Of a DNA stretch of 58,040 bases, positions 35,486-43,825 are shown piece after piece. The notes below the pieces were generated by a model. It did no database searches. It was not told the origin of the DNA and saw only the letters and a list, made by a program, of their open reading frames with translations. Location of the stretch: NCBI GenBank assembly GCA_031267645.1, contig JAIRYW010000036.1, positions 1 through 58,040 on the forward strand, read 5' to 3'. The stretch is from Propionibacteriaceae bacterium. Lineage in GTDB: Bacteria; Actinomycetota; Actinomycetes; Propionibacteriales; Propionibacteriaceae. A program made the position numbers and the translations under genes. Each line of letters opens with the position of its first letter. Positions within the stretch are counted from its first letter, which is position 1.

Positions 35486-36802
35486 TCAGACCGGGTCCGG
35501 CTCCGATGAGCCGCCGCGTTGGGACTGCAGGAGCCAGGGCCGTTCGGTCTGGCCGACGTAGACCTGGCGCGGGCGGTAGATCCGGGACTCGGGGTCACGG
35601 TGGATCTCGGCCCAGTTGGCGATCCAACCCGGCATCCGGCCGATGGCGAACAAGACTGTGAACATCTCCACCGGAATGCCCAGGGCGGTCAGGATGATGC
35701 CGGAGTAGAAGTCGACGTTGGGGTACAACCGCCGCTCGATGAAGTAATCGTCGGCCAGGGCGACGGCCTCCAACTGGCGCGCCAACTCGAGCCGGGGATC
35801 GGCCACGTGCATCTGGTCCAACAGGTCGTCGGCCGCCTTCTTCAGGATCAGGGCCCGCGGGTCGAAGTTCTTGTAGACGCGGTGGCCGAAGCCCATCAGG
35901 CGGACCTTGGAGCGGCGGTCTTTGACCTTGGTCACGTAGTCGTGGATCGAGACGTCGGAGGTTTGGATGGCGGTCAGCATCTCCAGGACGGCCTGGTTGG
36001 CGCCGCCGTGCAGACGGCCCCAGAGGGCGCAGACCCCGGCCGCCGCGCTGGCGTACAGGTTGGCTTGGCCGGAGGCCACCATCCGCACGGTCGAGGTCGA
36101 GCAGTTCTGCTCATGGTCGGCGTGCAACATCAGGAAGAGGTCGAGGGCGCGGGTCGCCTCGGGCGAGGGGACGTAGTCGCGGTAGGGCCGGGAGAACATC
36201 ATGTGCAGGAAGTTCTCGGTGTACTTCATGTCGTACCGGGGGTACATGATCGGTTCGGAGATGCTCGACTTGTAGGCGGCCGAGGCGATCGTGCGCACCT
36301 TCGAGATCAGCGAGGCCGCCACCCGTTCCAGTTCCTCCTCGTCGTCGATGACCTGGCCCGGCAGGTCGTAGGCCTGGAGGCAGTTGATCATGGCCGACAG
36401 GATCGACATCGGGTGGGCGTGGGGCGGGAAGCCGCTGAAGTGGCGCCGGAAATCCTCCGGCAAGGCAGAGTTGTCGGTCAACAGGTCGGAGAAGCGCATA
36501 CGTTGCTCGGTGGTGGGCAGTTCGCCCCAGATCAACAGTTGGGCGGCCTCGATGAAGGTGCTGCGTTTGGCCACCTCCTCGATCGGATACCCGCGGTAGC
36601 GCAGGACGCCCCGGTCGCCGTCGATGAAGGTGATGGCGGAGCGGCAGGACCCCGTGTTCTCGTAGGCGTCGTCCACCGTGATGTGGCCGGTGCGATAGCG
36701 CAGGCGGCTGATGTCGATGGCTTTCTCGCCCTCGCTGCCGACCACGACCGGCAGCGCCACGGTCTGACCGTCGGGCAATGTCAAAACGGCGTTCGCAGTC
36801 AT
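35486..36802 (-). CDS. gltA: Citrate synthase, type II
   Basis: A 438-aa enzyme condensing oxaloacetate and acetyl-CoA to citrate at the entry of the TCA cycle. The catalytic His is in LMLHADHEQNCSTSTVRM, the second His in MGFGHRVYKNFDPR, and the Asp in the PNVDFYSG segment. The N-terminal beta domain is that of the hexameric Gram-negative/actinobacterial type II enzymes. AGGAGGAG precedes the ATG. It is convergent with lhr, only 10 bases between the stops. Confidence 0.96.
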   Translation of the reverse strand: MTANAVLTLPDGQTVALPVVVGSEGEKAIDISRLRYRTGHITVDDAYENTGSCRSAITFIDGDRGVLRYRGYPIEEVAKRSTFIEAAQLLIWGELPTTEQRMRFSDLLTDNSALPEDFRRHFSGFPPHAHPMSILSAMINCLQAYDLPGQVIDDEEELERVAASLISKVRTIASAAYKSSISEPIMYPRYDMKYTENFLHMMFSRPYRDYVPSPEATRALDLFLMLHADHEQNCSTSTVRMVASGQANLYASAAAGVCALWGRLHGGANQAVLEMLTAIQTSDVSIHDYVTKVKDRRSKVRLMGFGHRVYKNFDPRALILKKAADDLLDQMHVADPRLELARQLEAVALADDYFIERRLYPNVDFYSGIILTALGIPVEMFTVLFAIGRMPGWIANWAEIHRDPESRIYRPRQVYVGQTERPWLLQSQRGGSSEPDPV

Positions 36803-36950
36803 CTGGCTCCTCCTGGCGACGAAATCAGGGAAGTTCGGATGATAACTGAGTCAAGTGACAATCAGGTGATGATACGACGGCGCTGGACCGGCTGGACCAG
36901 CCGCCCCGGGTCGGCTAACGGCGCCGCGTCCGGGTCGGTCCCTTCGACCG

Positions 36951-38018
36951 TCAGGCCGTCGGGCCGGGCCCCGGAGCCGCGGCGGTCCGCTCGGCCGCGT
37001 CCGGGCCATCGGCCCCGGCCGACCCCTCGTCGTCGGGCTGGTCGGAGCCGAAGTCGGAACCGAAGCCGCGCTGTTCGTCGGCCGCCAAAGCGGTGTGTCG
37101 GTGCGACACCACAGCGATCACCAGCAAGGTTCCGGTGGCCAGAACGACGACCACGAAGAAGACCATGGCCAAGATGAACAGGGGCGAGGAGAAGTCGAAG
37201 GTGGACGACGGGGGGGAGCCGGCGGTGGCGGTGGAGGTGGAAGTGGCGGTGGCCGAGCTGGTCGGTCGAGGCGAGCCCGACTCGGTCGGGCTGGGACTGG
37301 TCTCGGGGGTGGCGGAGGGCGCCGGGACGGTCACGGCCAGTTGGACGTTCTGACTGGCGGCGGGGTAGTAGCCGTCGCCGGCGAAACGGGCCGTGACGCT
37401 GAGGCCGCTGGGCGGGTTCTCGCCCTCAGGCACGCCCAGATAGGCGTCGAAGGAGCCATTGGCGGACGTCATGACGGTGGCGGGGCTGTCGCCGCCCCAG
37501 GACAGACCGACTTCGATCAGGGCTCCGTCGACCGGGCTGCCCCGGCTGGTCAAGGTTCCGCTGATGGAGAAGGAGCCGCCCACGGGGACCGTGCTGGGGT
37601 CGGCCGACAGCGTCATCTCGGTCGTGACGGGGGAGGGCACGTCGATGGGTTGGGACCGGTTGGACGAGCTCCACTGGTCGTTGCCGGGCCATTGGACCGA
37701 CAAGACGTGGCTGCCAGTGGTCGGACGGGCCACCCGGACGGAGAAGCCGGTCGATCCGGTCGGGCCGGAGCCGACTTGGACGCCGTCGATCAGGACGTTG
37801 ACGACCAGCCCGGAGATGGGCCGCTCGGAGCTGTCGTGCAGGGTCCCCTCGACCAGGAAGCCGGCGCCGTCCGGAGCCTGATGGGTGATCTGGATGGTGC
37901 AATTCTGAGGGGCGGCCCATGCCCGGGGGGCAGCCATCGAACCGCAGGCCAAAAGGGCCAGCAGGCAGCCGACCAGCCAGCGGACGGCATGGCGTCTGGC
38001 GCCATGGTGCCAGAACAT
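36951..38018 (-). CDS. Exported membrane-anchored protein with Ig-like domains and Ser/Thr-rich stalk
   Basis: A 355-aa protein of unknown role. A signal peptide (VGCLLALLACGSMAAPRAWA) ends near residue 35. Two beta-sandwich, Ig-like or carbohydrate-surface-type segments follow at about 38-130 and 130-230, the second beginning TEMTLSADPSTVPVGGSFSI. A Ser/Thr/Pro stalk of ~45 residues leads to one transmembrane helix (FILAMVFFVVVVLATGTLLV) and an acidic cytoplasmic tail. The layout is that of a surface protein held in the membrane with its domains outside. No sortase motif is seen. It lies downstream of nothing obvious and is divergent from the Cys-leader unit. Confidence 0.72.
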   Translation of the reverse strand: MFWHHGARRHAVRWLVGCLLALLACGSMAAPRAWAAPQNCTIQITHQAPDGAGFLVEGTLHDSSERPISGLVVNVLIDGVQVGSGPTGSTGFSVRVARPTTGSHVLSVQWPGNDQWSSSNRSQPIDVPSPVTTEMTLSADPSTVPVGGSFSISGTLTSRGSPVDGALIEVGLSWGGDSPATVMTSANGSFDAYLGVPEGENPPSGLSVTARFAGDGYYPAASQNVQLAVTVPAPSATPETSPSPTESGSPRPTSSATATSTSTATAGSPPSSTFDFSSPLFILAMVFFVVVVLATGTLLVIAVVSHRHTALAADEQRGFGSDFGSDQPDDEGSAGADGPDAAERTAAAPGPGPTA

Positions 38019-38188
38019 TTGGGTCTCCTTGTTCCCCGAGCGGACGGGCCAAAGCTTATCCAGTGGGCTCGATCATGGCCAGGATCGGAGTATTGGCCCC
38101 GGCGCGGGTCGGCCGGCCCAGCTCGGCGGGAGGGTCCGGGGCCCGACGGCCGAGCCGGCGCGGAGGGGTCCTGTCTTCAGACGTTGAG

Positions 38189-38218
38189 TTGTCAGATCGG
38201 GTGCGGCCGTGCTACGGT
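38189..38218 (+). promoter_or_regulatory. Promoter of the Cys-leader/GST/amidohydrolase unit
   Basis: A -35 TTGTCA (38189-38194) and -10 TACGGT (38213-38218) are separated by 18 nt. The predicted start near 38225 leaves about 54 nt before the leader-peptide ATG. Confidence 0.5.
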
Positions 38219-38278
38219 CGGTCGCCATCGGGCCGACTAGGCGGTCGGCCTCAGTCGGCCACAACCACGGGAGGGGCC

Positions 38279-38326
38279 ATGGCAAAAGTCATGTTGATCT
38301 CTGTGTGTTGTTGTCTGTGTCTGTGA
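38279..38326 (+). CDS. Cysteine-rich leader peptide (probable attenuator)
   Basis: A 15-codon ORF reading MAKVMLISVCCCLCL, with GGGAGGGG just before the ATG. Codons 10-12 and 14 are Cys, all four TGT, although TGC would be expected in such a GC-rich genome. The size, position and dense Cys codons fit a leader peptide whose translation speed senses Cys-tRNA. Polycysteine short ORFs are known cysteine-responsive attenuators in mycobacteria. The next gene starts 138 nt after its stop, and that interval can fold into competing hairpins. The peptide itself probably has no function. It is too short to be called by coding statistics, so chance cannot be fully excluded. Confidence 0.7.
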   Translation: MAKVMLISVCCCLCL

Positions 38327-38351
38327 CGCGCTAGCCGACCCAATCTGCTAG

Positions 38352-38424
38352 AAGACGGATCGTTGCCGTCTTGGTGTGAACCACCCGCGTCCCCCATCGA
38401 ATCGTCCGGGCCGCGACGACGGCC
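38352..38424 (+). promoter_or_regulatory. Candidate attenuator hairpins between leader and GST gene
   Basis: Hairpin 1: AAGACGG (38352-38358) with CCGTCTT (38366-38372), a perfect 7-bp stem with a 7-nt loop, 25 nt after the leader stop. Hairpin 2: GGCCG (38409-38413) with CGGCC (38420-38424). CCGTC of hairpin 1 can instead pair with GACGG at 38418-38422, so the two are mutually exclusive. No U-tract follows, so control may act on translation or through Rho. Confidence 0.4.
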
Positions 38425-38464
38425 TCGTCCGTACCCCTCCTTCAGACACAGAGATGAGACCATC

Positions 38465-39547
38465 ATGACCACCAACCCTGCTTCCGACCGTCCCGCCGTG
38501 CCTTTCGTCGAGCCCTTGGCCGGCGACGGCCCCACCCCCGAGCGCACCGCCGACGGCGCCTTCGTCCGCCAGCGCAACTGGTTCAACACTCGTTTCGGCC
38601 CGGGTCCGGGCCAGGCTCCGGTCGAACCGGGCCGCTACTTCATTTTGGGCTCGCTCGGCTGCGGCTGGGCCCGGCGTCAGAACATTCTGCTGCGCTTGCT
38701 GGGCTTGACCGAGGCGGTGCCTTTTTATCTGTTGACCGGCAAGGACGAGATCGGCTGGATCATCTCCGAACAGGGCAACGACATCCGTCAGCGCTTCGGC
38801 TACGACCATTTGAACGGCTTCTACGAGCGGACCGACTCGGCTTACCGGGGCCGGGCCACCTCTCCCACCGTCATCGACGGCCAGACCGGCCTGGTGGTGT
38901 CTAACAATTACCACTTGCTACCGCAAGATTGGGAGACGGTCTGGCAGCCGTTCCACGCCCCGGGCGCGCCCGACCTCTACCCGGCCGACCTGCGCCAGTC
39001 GATCGACCTGCTCAACCAGCAGATCTTCGACGACGTCAACAATGGCACCTATAAAGTCGTGTTCGCACGGGGCGAGGCCGCCGCTCGGGTCGCCTTTGAC
39101 GTCTTCTACGCCCGGCTGGCTGAGTACGACTTCCGTTTGTCGACCCGGCGCTACCTCTTCGGCCCCCGCCTGACCGACTCCGACGTCCGCCTGTTCCAGA
39201 CCTTGTCCAGCTTCGAGCGCAGCTACCGTCCGGCCCTGGCCGGCCGTTTCGGCGAGGCCGCCACCAAGCAGGTTTGGGATTTCCCCAACCTGTGGGGTTA
39301 CGCCCGCGACCTCTTCGCCCAGGGTTTCGCCAGCCCGCAGGAGCAGTACCACCTGGGCTGGGCCCCGGACCAGTCGGGCCAGTACCTGTCCCACGCCGGC
39401 TTCGCGCCGGCCGGCTACGAATTGCGTCCGCCGGCCGAGTCCTTGGCGGCTTGGAGCGAGCCGGTCGACCGTTCCGGTCTGACCGACGCGGCCGAGGCCC
39501 CTGGCCCCGGCGGCGGCGGGTCGGTCGAGAACTGGACCTTCGCCTGA
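38465..39547 (+). CDS. Xi-class-like glutathione S-transferase / glutathionyl-hydroquinone reductase homologue
   Basis: A 360-aa thioredoxin-fold transferase of the YqjG/ECM4 type. The redox Cys is C66 in the motif CGWARRQ; the family usually has CPWA, so the Pro is replaced by Gly. VVSNNYHLL matches the VSNN segment that binds the thiol cofactor, and the C-terminal helical domain is complete (LFGPRLTDSDVRLFQTL). Xi-class enzymes reduce glutathionyl-hydroquinones. Since this organism has mycothiol genes, the cofactor may be mycothiol or another thiol. It is the first structural gene after the Cys leader peptide and 39 nt upstream of the amidohydrolase. Confidence 0.82.
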   Translation: MTTNPASDRPAVPFVEPLAGDGPTPERTADGAFVRQRNWFNTRFGPGPGQAPVEPGRYFILGSLGCGWARRQNILLRLLGLTEAVPFYLLTGKDEIGWIISEQGNDIRQRFGYDHLNGFYERTDSAYRGRATSPTVIDGQTGLVVSNNYHLLPQDWETVWQPFHAPGAPDLYPADLRQSIDLLNQQIFDDVNNGTYKVVFARGEAAARVAFDVFYARLAEYDFRLSTRRYLFGPRLTDSDVRLFQTLSSFERSYRPALAGRFGEAATKQVWDFPNLWGYARDLFAQGFASPQEQYHLGWAPDQSGQYLSHAGFAPAGYELRPPAESLAAWSEPVDRSGLTDAAEAPGPGGGGSVENWTFA

Positions 39548-39586
39548 TCCGGTCCGGCCGATCCAACGGCAGACCAGGAGTCTGAG

Positions 39587-40930
39587 ATGACCATCACCGC
39601 CTCGCGGGCGGTCGACGCGCCCCAGGCCGAGCCACCGGCCCGGGTCCTGTTGGCCGACCGCCTCTTCTCCGGCGCCAGCGCCGACCAGCTGGAGCACGCC
39701 GCCGTCGCCATCGCCTCGGGCCAGGTGGTCTGGGCCGGGCCGCGCTCGGAGCTGCCGGCCGCCTACGCCGACTGGCCCCGGCAGGATCATGGTGACGCCA
39801 CCATCCTGCCCGGGCTGGTCGAGACCCACGCCCATCTCGGCTCGTACAGTCGGGCAGCCCAGCCCGACGTGCCCGACCCGGCCCGCCACGCCGTCGCTTG
39901 GGAGGTCCTGTCCTCGGTCAAGATCGCCCGTCAACTGGCCTCGGTCGGGGTCACCACGGCGCAGTCCTTGGGAGCCCGGGACTACGTCGACGTGGCTCTG
40001 CGCGAGGCGGTCAAGGCCGGTTTGGTGGACGGGCCTCGGATCGTAGCGGCCGGGCCGCCCATCACCTTGACCGGCGGCCACAGCTGGTACGCCGGGGCCG
40101 AGGCGGACTCGAAGACCGAGCTGCGCCGTCAGGTGCGGCTGCACCACAAGGCTGGCACGAACGCCGTCAAAGTGATGGCGACCGGTGGTTTCATGTCCCA
40201 TTCGACGGCGCCTTGGAACGCCCAGTTCACGGTCTCGCAGTTCCGGGCCTTGATCGACGACGCCCACCGGCTGGGCCTGCACGTGGCCGCCCACGCCCAC
40301 GGCAGCGAGGGCATCCGACGGGTGGCTCAGGCCGGCGTCGACTACATCGCCCACGCCAGTTTCGTCGGCCCGGACGGCCGGACCGCCTTCGACCCCGAGC
40401 TGGCCGACCAGTTGGCCAGCGCCGGCGTCTACGTCGACCATTCGGCCGTGCCGACCTATCCGCCGGTGGCCGGCGAGGGCTTCGCCGCCCGGGCCTATCA
40501 GCTCTATCAGCACGGTGTCCGGCTGGTGGTCGGCCACGACATCGGAGCGGTGTTGCCGGCCAGCGCCTACACCTGGGGCCTGCGCCAGCTGGAGCAGGCC
40601 GGCCTGCCCCGGGCCGAGGTGCTGATCGCGGCCACCTCGCGGGGGGCGGCGGCGGTCGGGCTGGCCGGGGTGACCGGTGTGGTGGCGCCAGGGTACGCGG
40701 CCGATCTGATCGTGGCGGCGGGCGACCCCTTGGCCGATCTGACGGCCTTGGACCACCTGCTCGAGATCGTCCTGGCCGGGCGCCGGTTCGAGCCCGACCC
40801 GGTGGCCCGGTTCGATCCCCAGGAACGTTTGGCGGCTCCGGTCCGGGCCCCACTGGCCCCGGACGACGCCCGGGCAGCCCATCTGGAACGTCAACGTCGG
40901 CGAGCGGCCCATCCCCTGCCCCGGGGCTGA
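39587..40930 (+). CDS. Amidohydrolase family metal-dependent hydrolase
   Basis: A 447-aa TIM-barrel amidohydrolase of the imidazolonepropionase/prolidase-like group. Metal ligands are the two His in VETHAHLG, a probable carboxylated Lys in NAVKVMATGG, His in HVAAHAHG and HASFVG, and Asp in VVGHDIGA. An AGGAG lies 7 nt upstream. It hydrolyses an amide, cyclic amide or peptide bond; the substrate is unknown. Co-transcription with the GST homologue behind a Cys leader suggests a step in releasing or processing a cysteine- or thiol-containing compound. Confidence 0.85.
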   Translation: MTITASRAVDAPQAEPPARVLLADRLFSGASADQLEHAAVAIASGQVVWAGPRSELPAAYADWPRQDHGDATILPGLVETHAHLGSYSRAAQPDVPDPARHAVAWEVLSSVKIARQLASVGVTTAQSLGARDYVDVALREAVKAGLVDGPRIVAAGPPITLTGGHSWYAGAEADSKTELRRQVRLHHKAGTNAVKVMATGGFMSHSTAPWNAQFTVSQFRALIDDAHRLGLHVAAHAHGSEGIRRVAQAGVDYIAHASFVGPDGRTAFDPELADQLASAGVYVDHSAVPTYPPVAGEGFAARAYQLYQHGVRLVVGHDIGAVLPASAYTWGLRQLEQAGLPRAEVLIAATSRGAAAVGLAGVTGVVAPGYAADLIVAAGDPLADLTALDHLLEIVLAGRRFEPDPVARFDPQERLAAPVRAPLAPDDARAAHLERQRRRAAHPLPRG

Positions 40931-41001
40931 GCCGTCGACCCCGGGGAGCGCGGCATCAGCGCTCCCCGGCCCGGTCGGTCCTCAACCGGACCGGCCGGCT
41001 G

Positions 41002-41073
41002 GCTGGAGTGGCCGAGTGGTCGAGGCACAGGCCTGCAAAGCCTGACACGCGGGTTCGAATCCCGTCTCCAGCT
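41002..41073 (+). tRNA. tRNA-Cys (GCA)
   Basis: A complete cloverleaf of 72 nt. The acceptor stem GCTGGAG pairs with CTCCAGC, the anticodon loop is CTGCAAA with anticodon GCA, the T-arm is CGGGTTCGAATCCCG and the discriminator is U73, as expected for tRNA-Cys. CCA is not encoded. It lies 72 nt after the amidohydrolase gene. Confidence 0.97.
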
Positions 41074-41154
41074 CCGAGCCGGCCTGATTTCCCGGGCGAC
41101 GGGATTCGAGCCCGAGAGGGCGCGAGCGTCGAGCGGGACAGCCCGGTGGGGCGC

Positions 41155-41316
41155 TCAGACGGCGGGGCGGGGGCGTTTGAGGAAGGCCAACAGACCGTCG
41201 CCGGCCGGATTGGGCACCACGGAGACCAGTTCCCAGCCGTCGGCTCCCCAGGTGTCCAGGATCTGTTTGGTGGCGTGGATCAGGAGGGGGACGGAGGCGT
41301 ATTCCCAAGCAGTCAT
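41155..41316 (-). CDS. DUF4177-like small protein
   Basis: A 53-aa protein, MTAWEYASVPLLIHATKQIL at the start and DGWELVSVVPNP in the middle. The W-E-Y...D-G-W-E-L-V pattern is that of small DUF4177 proteins conserved in actinobacteria beside ponA2 (for example near M. tuberculosis Rv3682). It is divergent from ponA2 here, which supports a real gene in spite of its size. The function is unknown. Confidence 0.78.
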   Translation of the reverse strand: MTAWEYASVPLLIHATKQILDTWGADGWELVSVVPNPAGDGLLAFLKRPRPAV

Positions 41317-41441
41317 GGCCTCAGCCTAAGGCGTGTCTGAGACGGCCCCGGGGCGGGGGAGTCTCTCTGAGAGGCTGGGTCCGACCAGATCCGCTACCCG
41401 TCGGCCGCCCCCGCCAGTTGTCCGTTCGTAGGGCTGGTCGG

Positions 41442-41447
41442 CTAGCC
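41442..41447 (+). promoter_or_regulatory. -10 box of ponA2, probable leaderless start
   Basis: TAGCCT ends 8 nt before ATG 41456 and there is no Shine-Dalgarno sequence, consistent with a leaderless transcript. Confidence 0.45.
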
Positions 41448-41455
41448 TGGTGCCC

Positions 41456-43783
41456 ATGGCACGACGTCGCCGCGACCAAAATCCAAGTAAATGGCGCTCC
41501 TTCGGACTCTTCTGCGGAGTCAGCGTCTTGGCCGGGCTGCTGGTGGCCGGCCTGTCGGTGCCCTTCGCCGCTTTGGCCGGTGTCTCCGGTTCGGCCATCA
41601 CCCATTCTTTGGAAGTGTTGCCGATCGAACTGGAGACCCCGCCCCAGTCCACCCGTAGCACGGTCCGCCTGGCCAACGGCGAGGTCTTGGCCGAGTTCTA
41701 CGAGGAGAACCGCATCCTGGTCTCGCTCGATCAGATCGCCCCCATCATGCGTCAGGCCCAGATCGACATCGAGGACGACCGCTTCTACAGCCACGGCGCC
41801 ATCGACCTCAAGGGCACCCTGCGGGCTTTCATCTCCAATCTGGGCGGTGGCGAGACCCAGGGCGGTTCGACCATCACCCAGCAATACGTCAAGCTGGTCC
41901 AAGTCGAGGCCGCCGTCGCCCGGGGCGACAACGCCGGGGTGGCCTTGGCCCAGGAGGAGTCGATAACGCGCAAGATCCGCGAGATGCGGTTCGCCATCGC
42001 CATCGAGCAGAAGCTGCCCAAAGACGAGATCCTGGAGCGGTACCTCAACATCGCCTATTACGGCGACCACGTCTACGGCGTCGAGGCCGCCGCCAACCAT
42101 TACTTCAACACCACGGCCGCCAACCTGACTCTGCCTCAGGCCGCCATGTTGGCCGGTCTGGTCCAAAACCCCAACCGCGACCCCATCAGCCATCCGGAGG
42201 AGGCTCTGGAGCGGCGCGACGTCGTCATCAGCCGGATGCTCCAGCTGGGCCACATCACCGCCGAAGAGGCGGCCGAAGCCAAGGCCACGCCTTTCAGCCC
42301 GGTCGAGGTGCAGCCCAGCCGCAACGGCTGCGTCTACTCGCGTTATCCCTTCATCTGCCAGTACGTGCTGAACAGCCTGCTGACCTTCGATTCCCTGGGC
42401 CCGACGCCGGAGGCCCGCGAGAACGCCATCAAGCGGGGTGGCTACGAGATCGTCGTCACCATCGATCCGGTCAACCAGGACGCCGCCCAGCAGGGCGTCT
42501 CGGCCATGATCGCCCCCAACGATCCGGTCATCTCGACGGTGGTGATGGTCAAGCCGGGCACCGGCCAGATCCTGGCCATGGCCCAGAACCGGCCGGTCAT
42601 GGGCGACGACATGGAGGCCGGCGAGACCTATTACAACTACGCCGTCGAGCAAGCCATGGGCGGGGCCGAGGGCTATCAGGCCGGCTCCACCTTCAAAGCC
42701 TTCGTGATCGCGGCCGCCTTGGACAAGGGCATCCCACCCAAGAAGGAGTACGACGCTCAGTTCCGGATTGAATACCGTGGTCGGACTTTCCCCGGGTGCG
42801 AGTCGGGCGAGACCTTCAGCATCATCGACTCTTGGCCGGTCAAGAACGCCTCGCCCAGCGGCGTCATGAACATGTACGCCGCAGCGGGAGCGTCGGTCAA
42901 CAATTACTTCGTGCCTCTGGAACTGGCTGTGGGCCCCTGCGCCGCCGCCCGGATGGCGGTGGCAGCCGGTGCCAAATCTTCCACCGGCACCGACTTGGTG
43001 GAGTGGTACAAAGACAAGCCCTCCTTCACCTTGGGGGTGGAGACAGTGACGCCGCTGTCGATGGCGGTGGCCTACGCCACTTTCGCCGCCCGCGGCCTGC
43101 ACTGCGATCCTTTCATCGTGGCCCAGATCAACGACCCGGAGGGGAACCAGCTGGAGGTGCCGGGCGGCAACTGTCAGCAGGTCATGCGTCCAGAGGTGGC
43201 GGATGGCGTCAATGACGTCTTGTCTTACGTCGTGACCAACGGATCCGGCGGTCGGGCCAGGGTGCCCGGCTACAGCATCGCTGGCAAGACTGGAACGACC
43301 GATCGGGCGGGAGCGGTTTGGTTCATGGGTTACACCCCCGAACTGGCCGCCTCGGCCATGATAGCGATCGACCGTAACCCGCGGTGGAGCGAGTTCTGGG
43401 ATGGTAGGAACAACAATATGAGTTCGACTGTTCTGCCGGGGTCCGGCACCAAGCTGTCTGGCTCATCTGGCACCGATACCGGCCAAATGTGGCACGACAG
43501 CGTCGAATCGACCCTACGCACCATGCCTCAGACCCGTTTCACGCCGATAACGGCTGAGATCCGCAACGGCAAGCCGATCAATCCGCCCAGCACCGACGGT
43601 TTGACTCCGGAGGCGGCCAAGGCCAAGGTCGAGGCGGCCGGTTTCACCACCACTCAGCGCGAGGTCTTCGATCTGGCTCCGCCCGGCACCTATCTGGGCA
43701 CGCGCTGCGAACGTTACGTCACCGGCCTGTGCTACCAGGATTACTCCAAGGGTCCCCGGCCGGGCGAAGAGCCGCCCATCTGA
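41456..43783 (+). CDS. ponA2: Bifunctional penicillin-binding protein 1 (PonA2 type) with PASTA-like C-terminus
   Basis: A 775-aa class A PBP that polymerises and cross-links peptidoglycan. A short basic tail and one membrane helix (FCGVSVLAGLLVAGLSVPFA) anchor it. The GT51 transglycosylase shows EDDRFYSHGAIDLKGTLRA and GGSTITQQYVK. The transpeptidase motifs are S411-x-x-K in GSTFKAF, SVN in GASVNNYF and K611-TGT. Residues ~700-750 (DGLTPEAAKAKVEAAGF) form one PASTA domain, as in mycobacterial PonA2. A GTG six bases upstream is an alternative start. It is followed by a metallophosphoesterase, the same order as Rv3682-Rv3683. Confidence 0.92.
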   Translation: MARRRRDQNPSKWRSFGLFCGVSVLAGLLVAGLSVPFAALAGVSGSAITHSLEVLPIELETPPQSTRSTVRLANGEVLAEFYEENRILVSLDQIAPIMRQAQIDIEDDRFYSHGAIDLKGTLRAFISNLGGGETQGGSTITQQYVKLVQVEAAVARGDNAGVALAQEESITRKIREMRFAIAIEQKLPKDEILERYLNIAYYGDHVYGVEAAANHYFNTTAANLTLPQAAMLAGLVQNPNRDPISHPEEALERRDVVISRMLQLGHITAEEAAEAKATPFSPVEVQPSRNGCVYSRYPFICQYVLNSLLTFDSLGPTPEARENAIKRGGYEIVVTIDPVNQDAAQQGVSAMIAPNDPVISTVVMVKPGTGQILAMAQNRPVMGDDMEAGETYYNYAVEQAMGGAEGYQAGSTFKAFVIAAALDKGIPPKKEYDAQFRIEYRGRTFPGCESGETFSIIDSWPVKNASPSGVMNMYAAAGASVNNYFVPLELAVGPCAAARMAVAAGAKSSTGTDLVEWYKDKPSFTLGVETVTPLSMAVAYATFAARGLHCDPFIVAQINDPEGNQLEVPGGNCQQVMRPEVADGVNDVLSYVVTNGSGGRARVPGYSIAGKTGTTDRAGAVWFMGYTPELAASAMIAIDRNPRWSEFWDGRNNNMSSTVLPGSGTKLSGSSGTDTGQMWHDSVESTLRTMPQTRFTPITAEIRNGKPINPPSTDGLTPEAAKAKVEAAGFTTTQREVFDLAPPGTYLGTRCERYVTGLCYQDYSKGPRPGEEPPI

Positions 43784-43825
43784 GCCTTCGCCGTTCGAGC
43801 TCCGAGAATAGATAGGTGGTCCGTC

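Noticed and set aside
35473-35486. CTGACG/CGTCAG hairpin between lhr and gltA as a bidirectional terminator
   Set aside because: A 6-bp stem with a one- or two-base loop and no U-run is too weak to claim.
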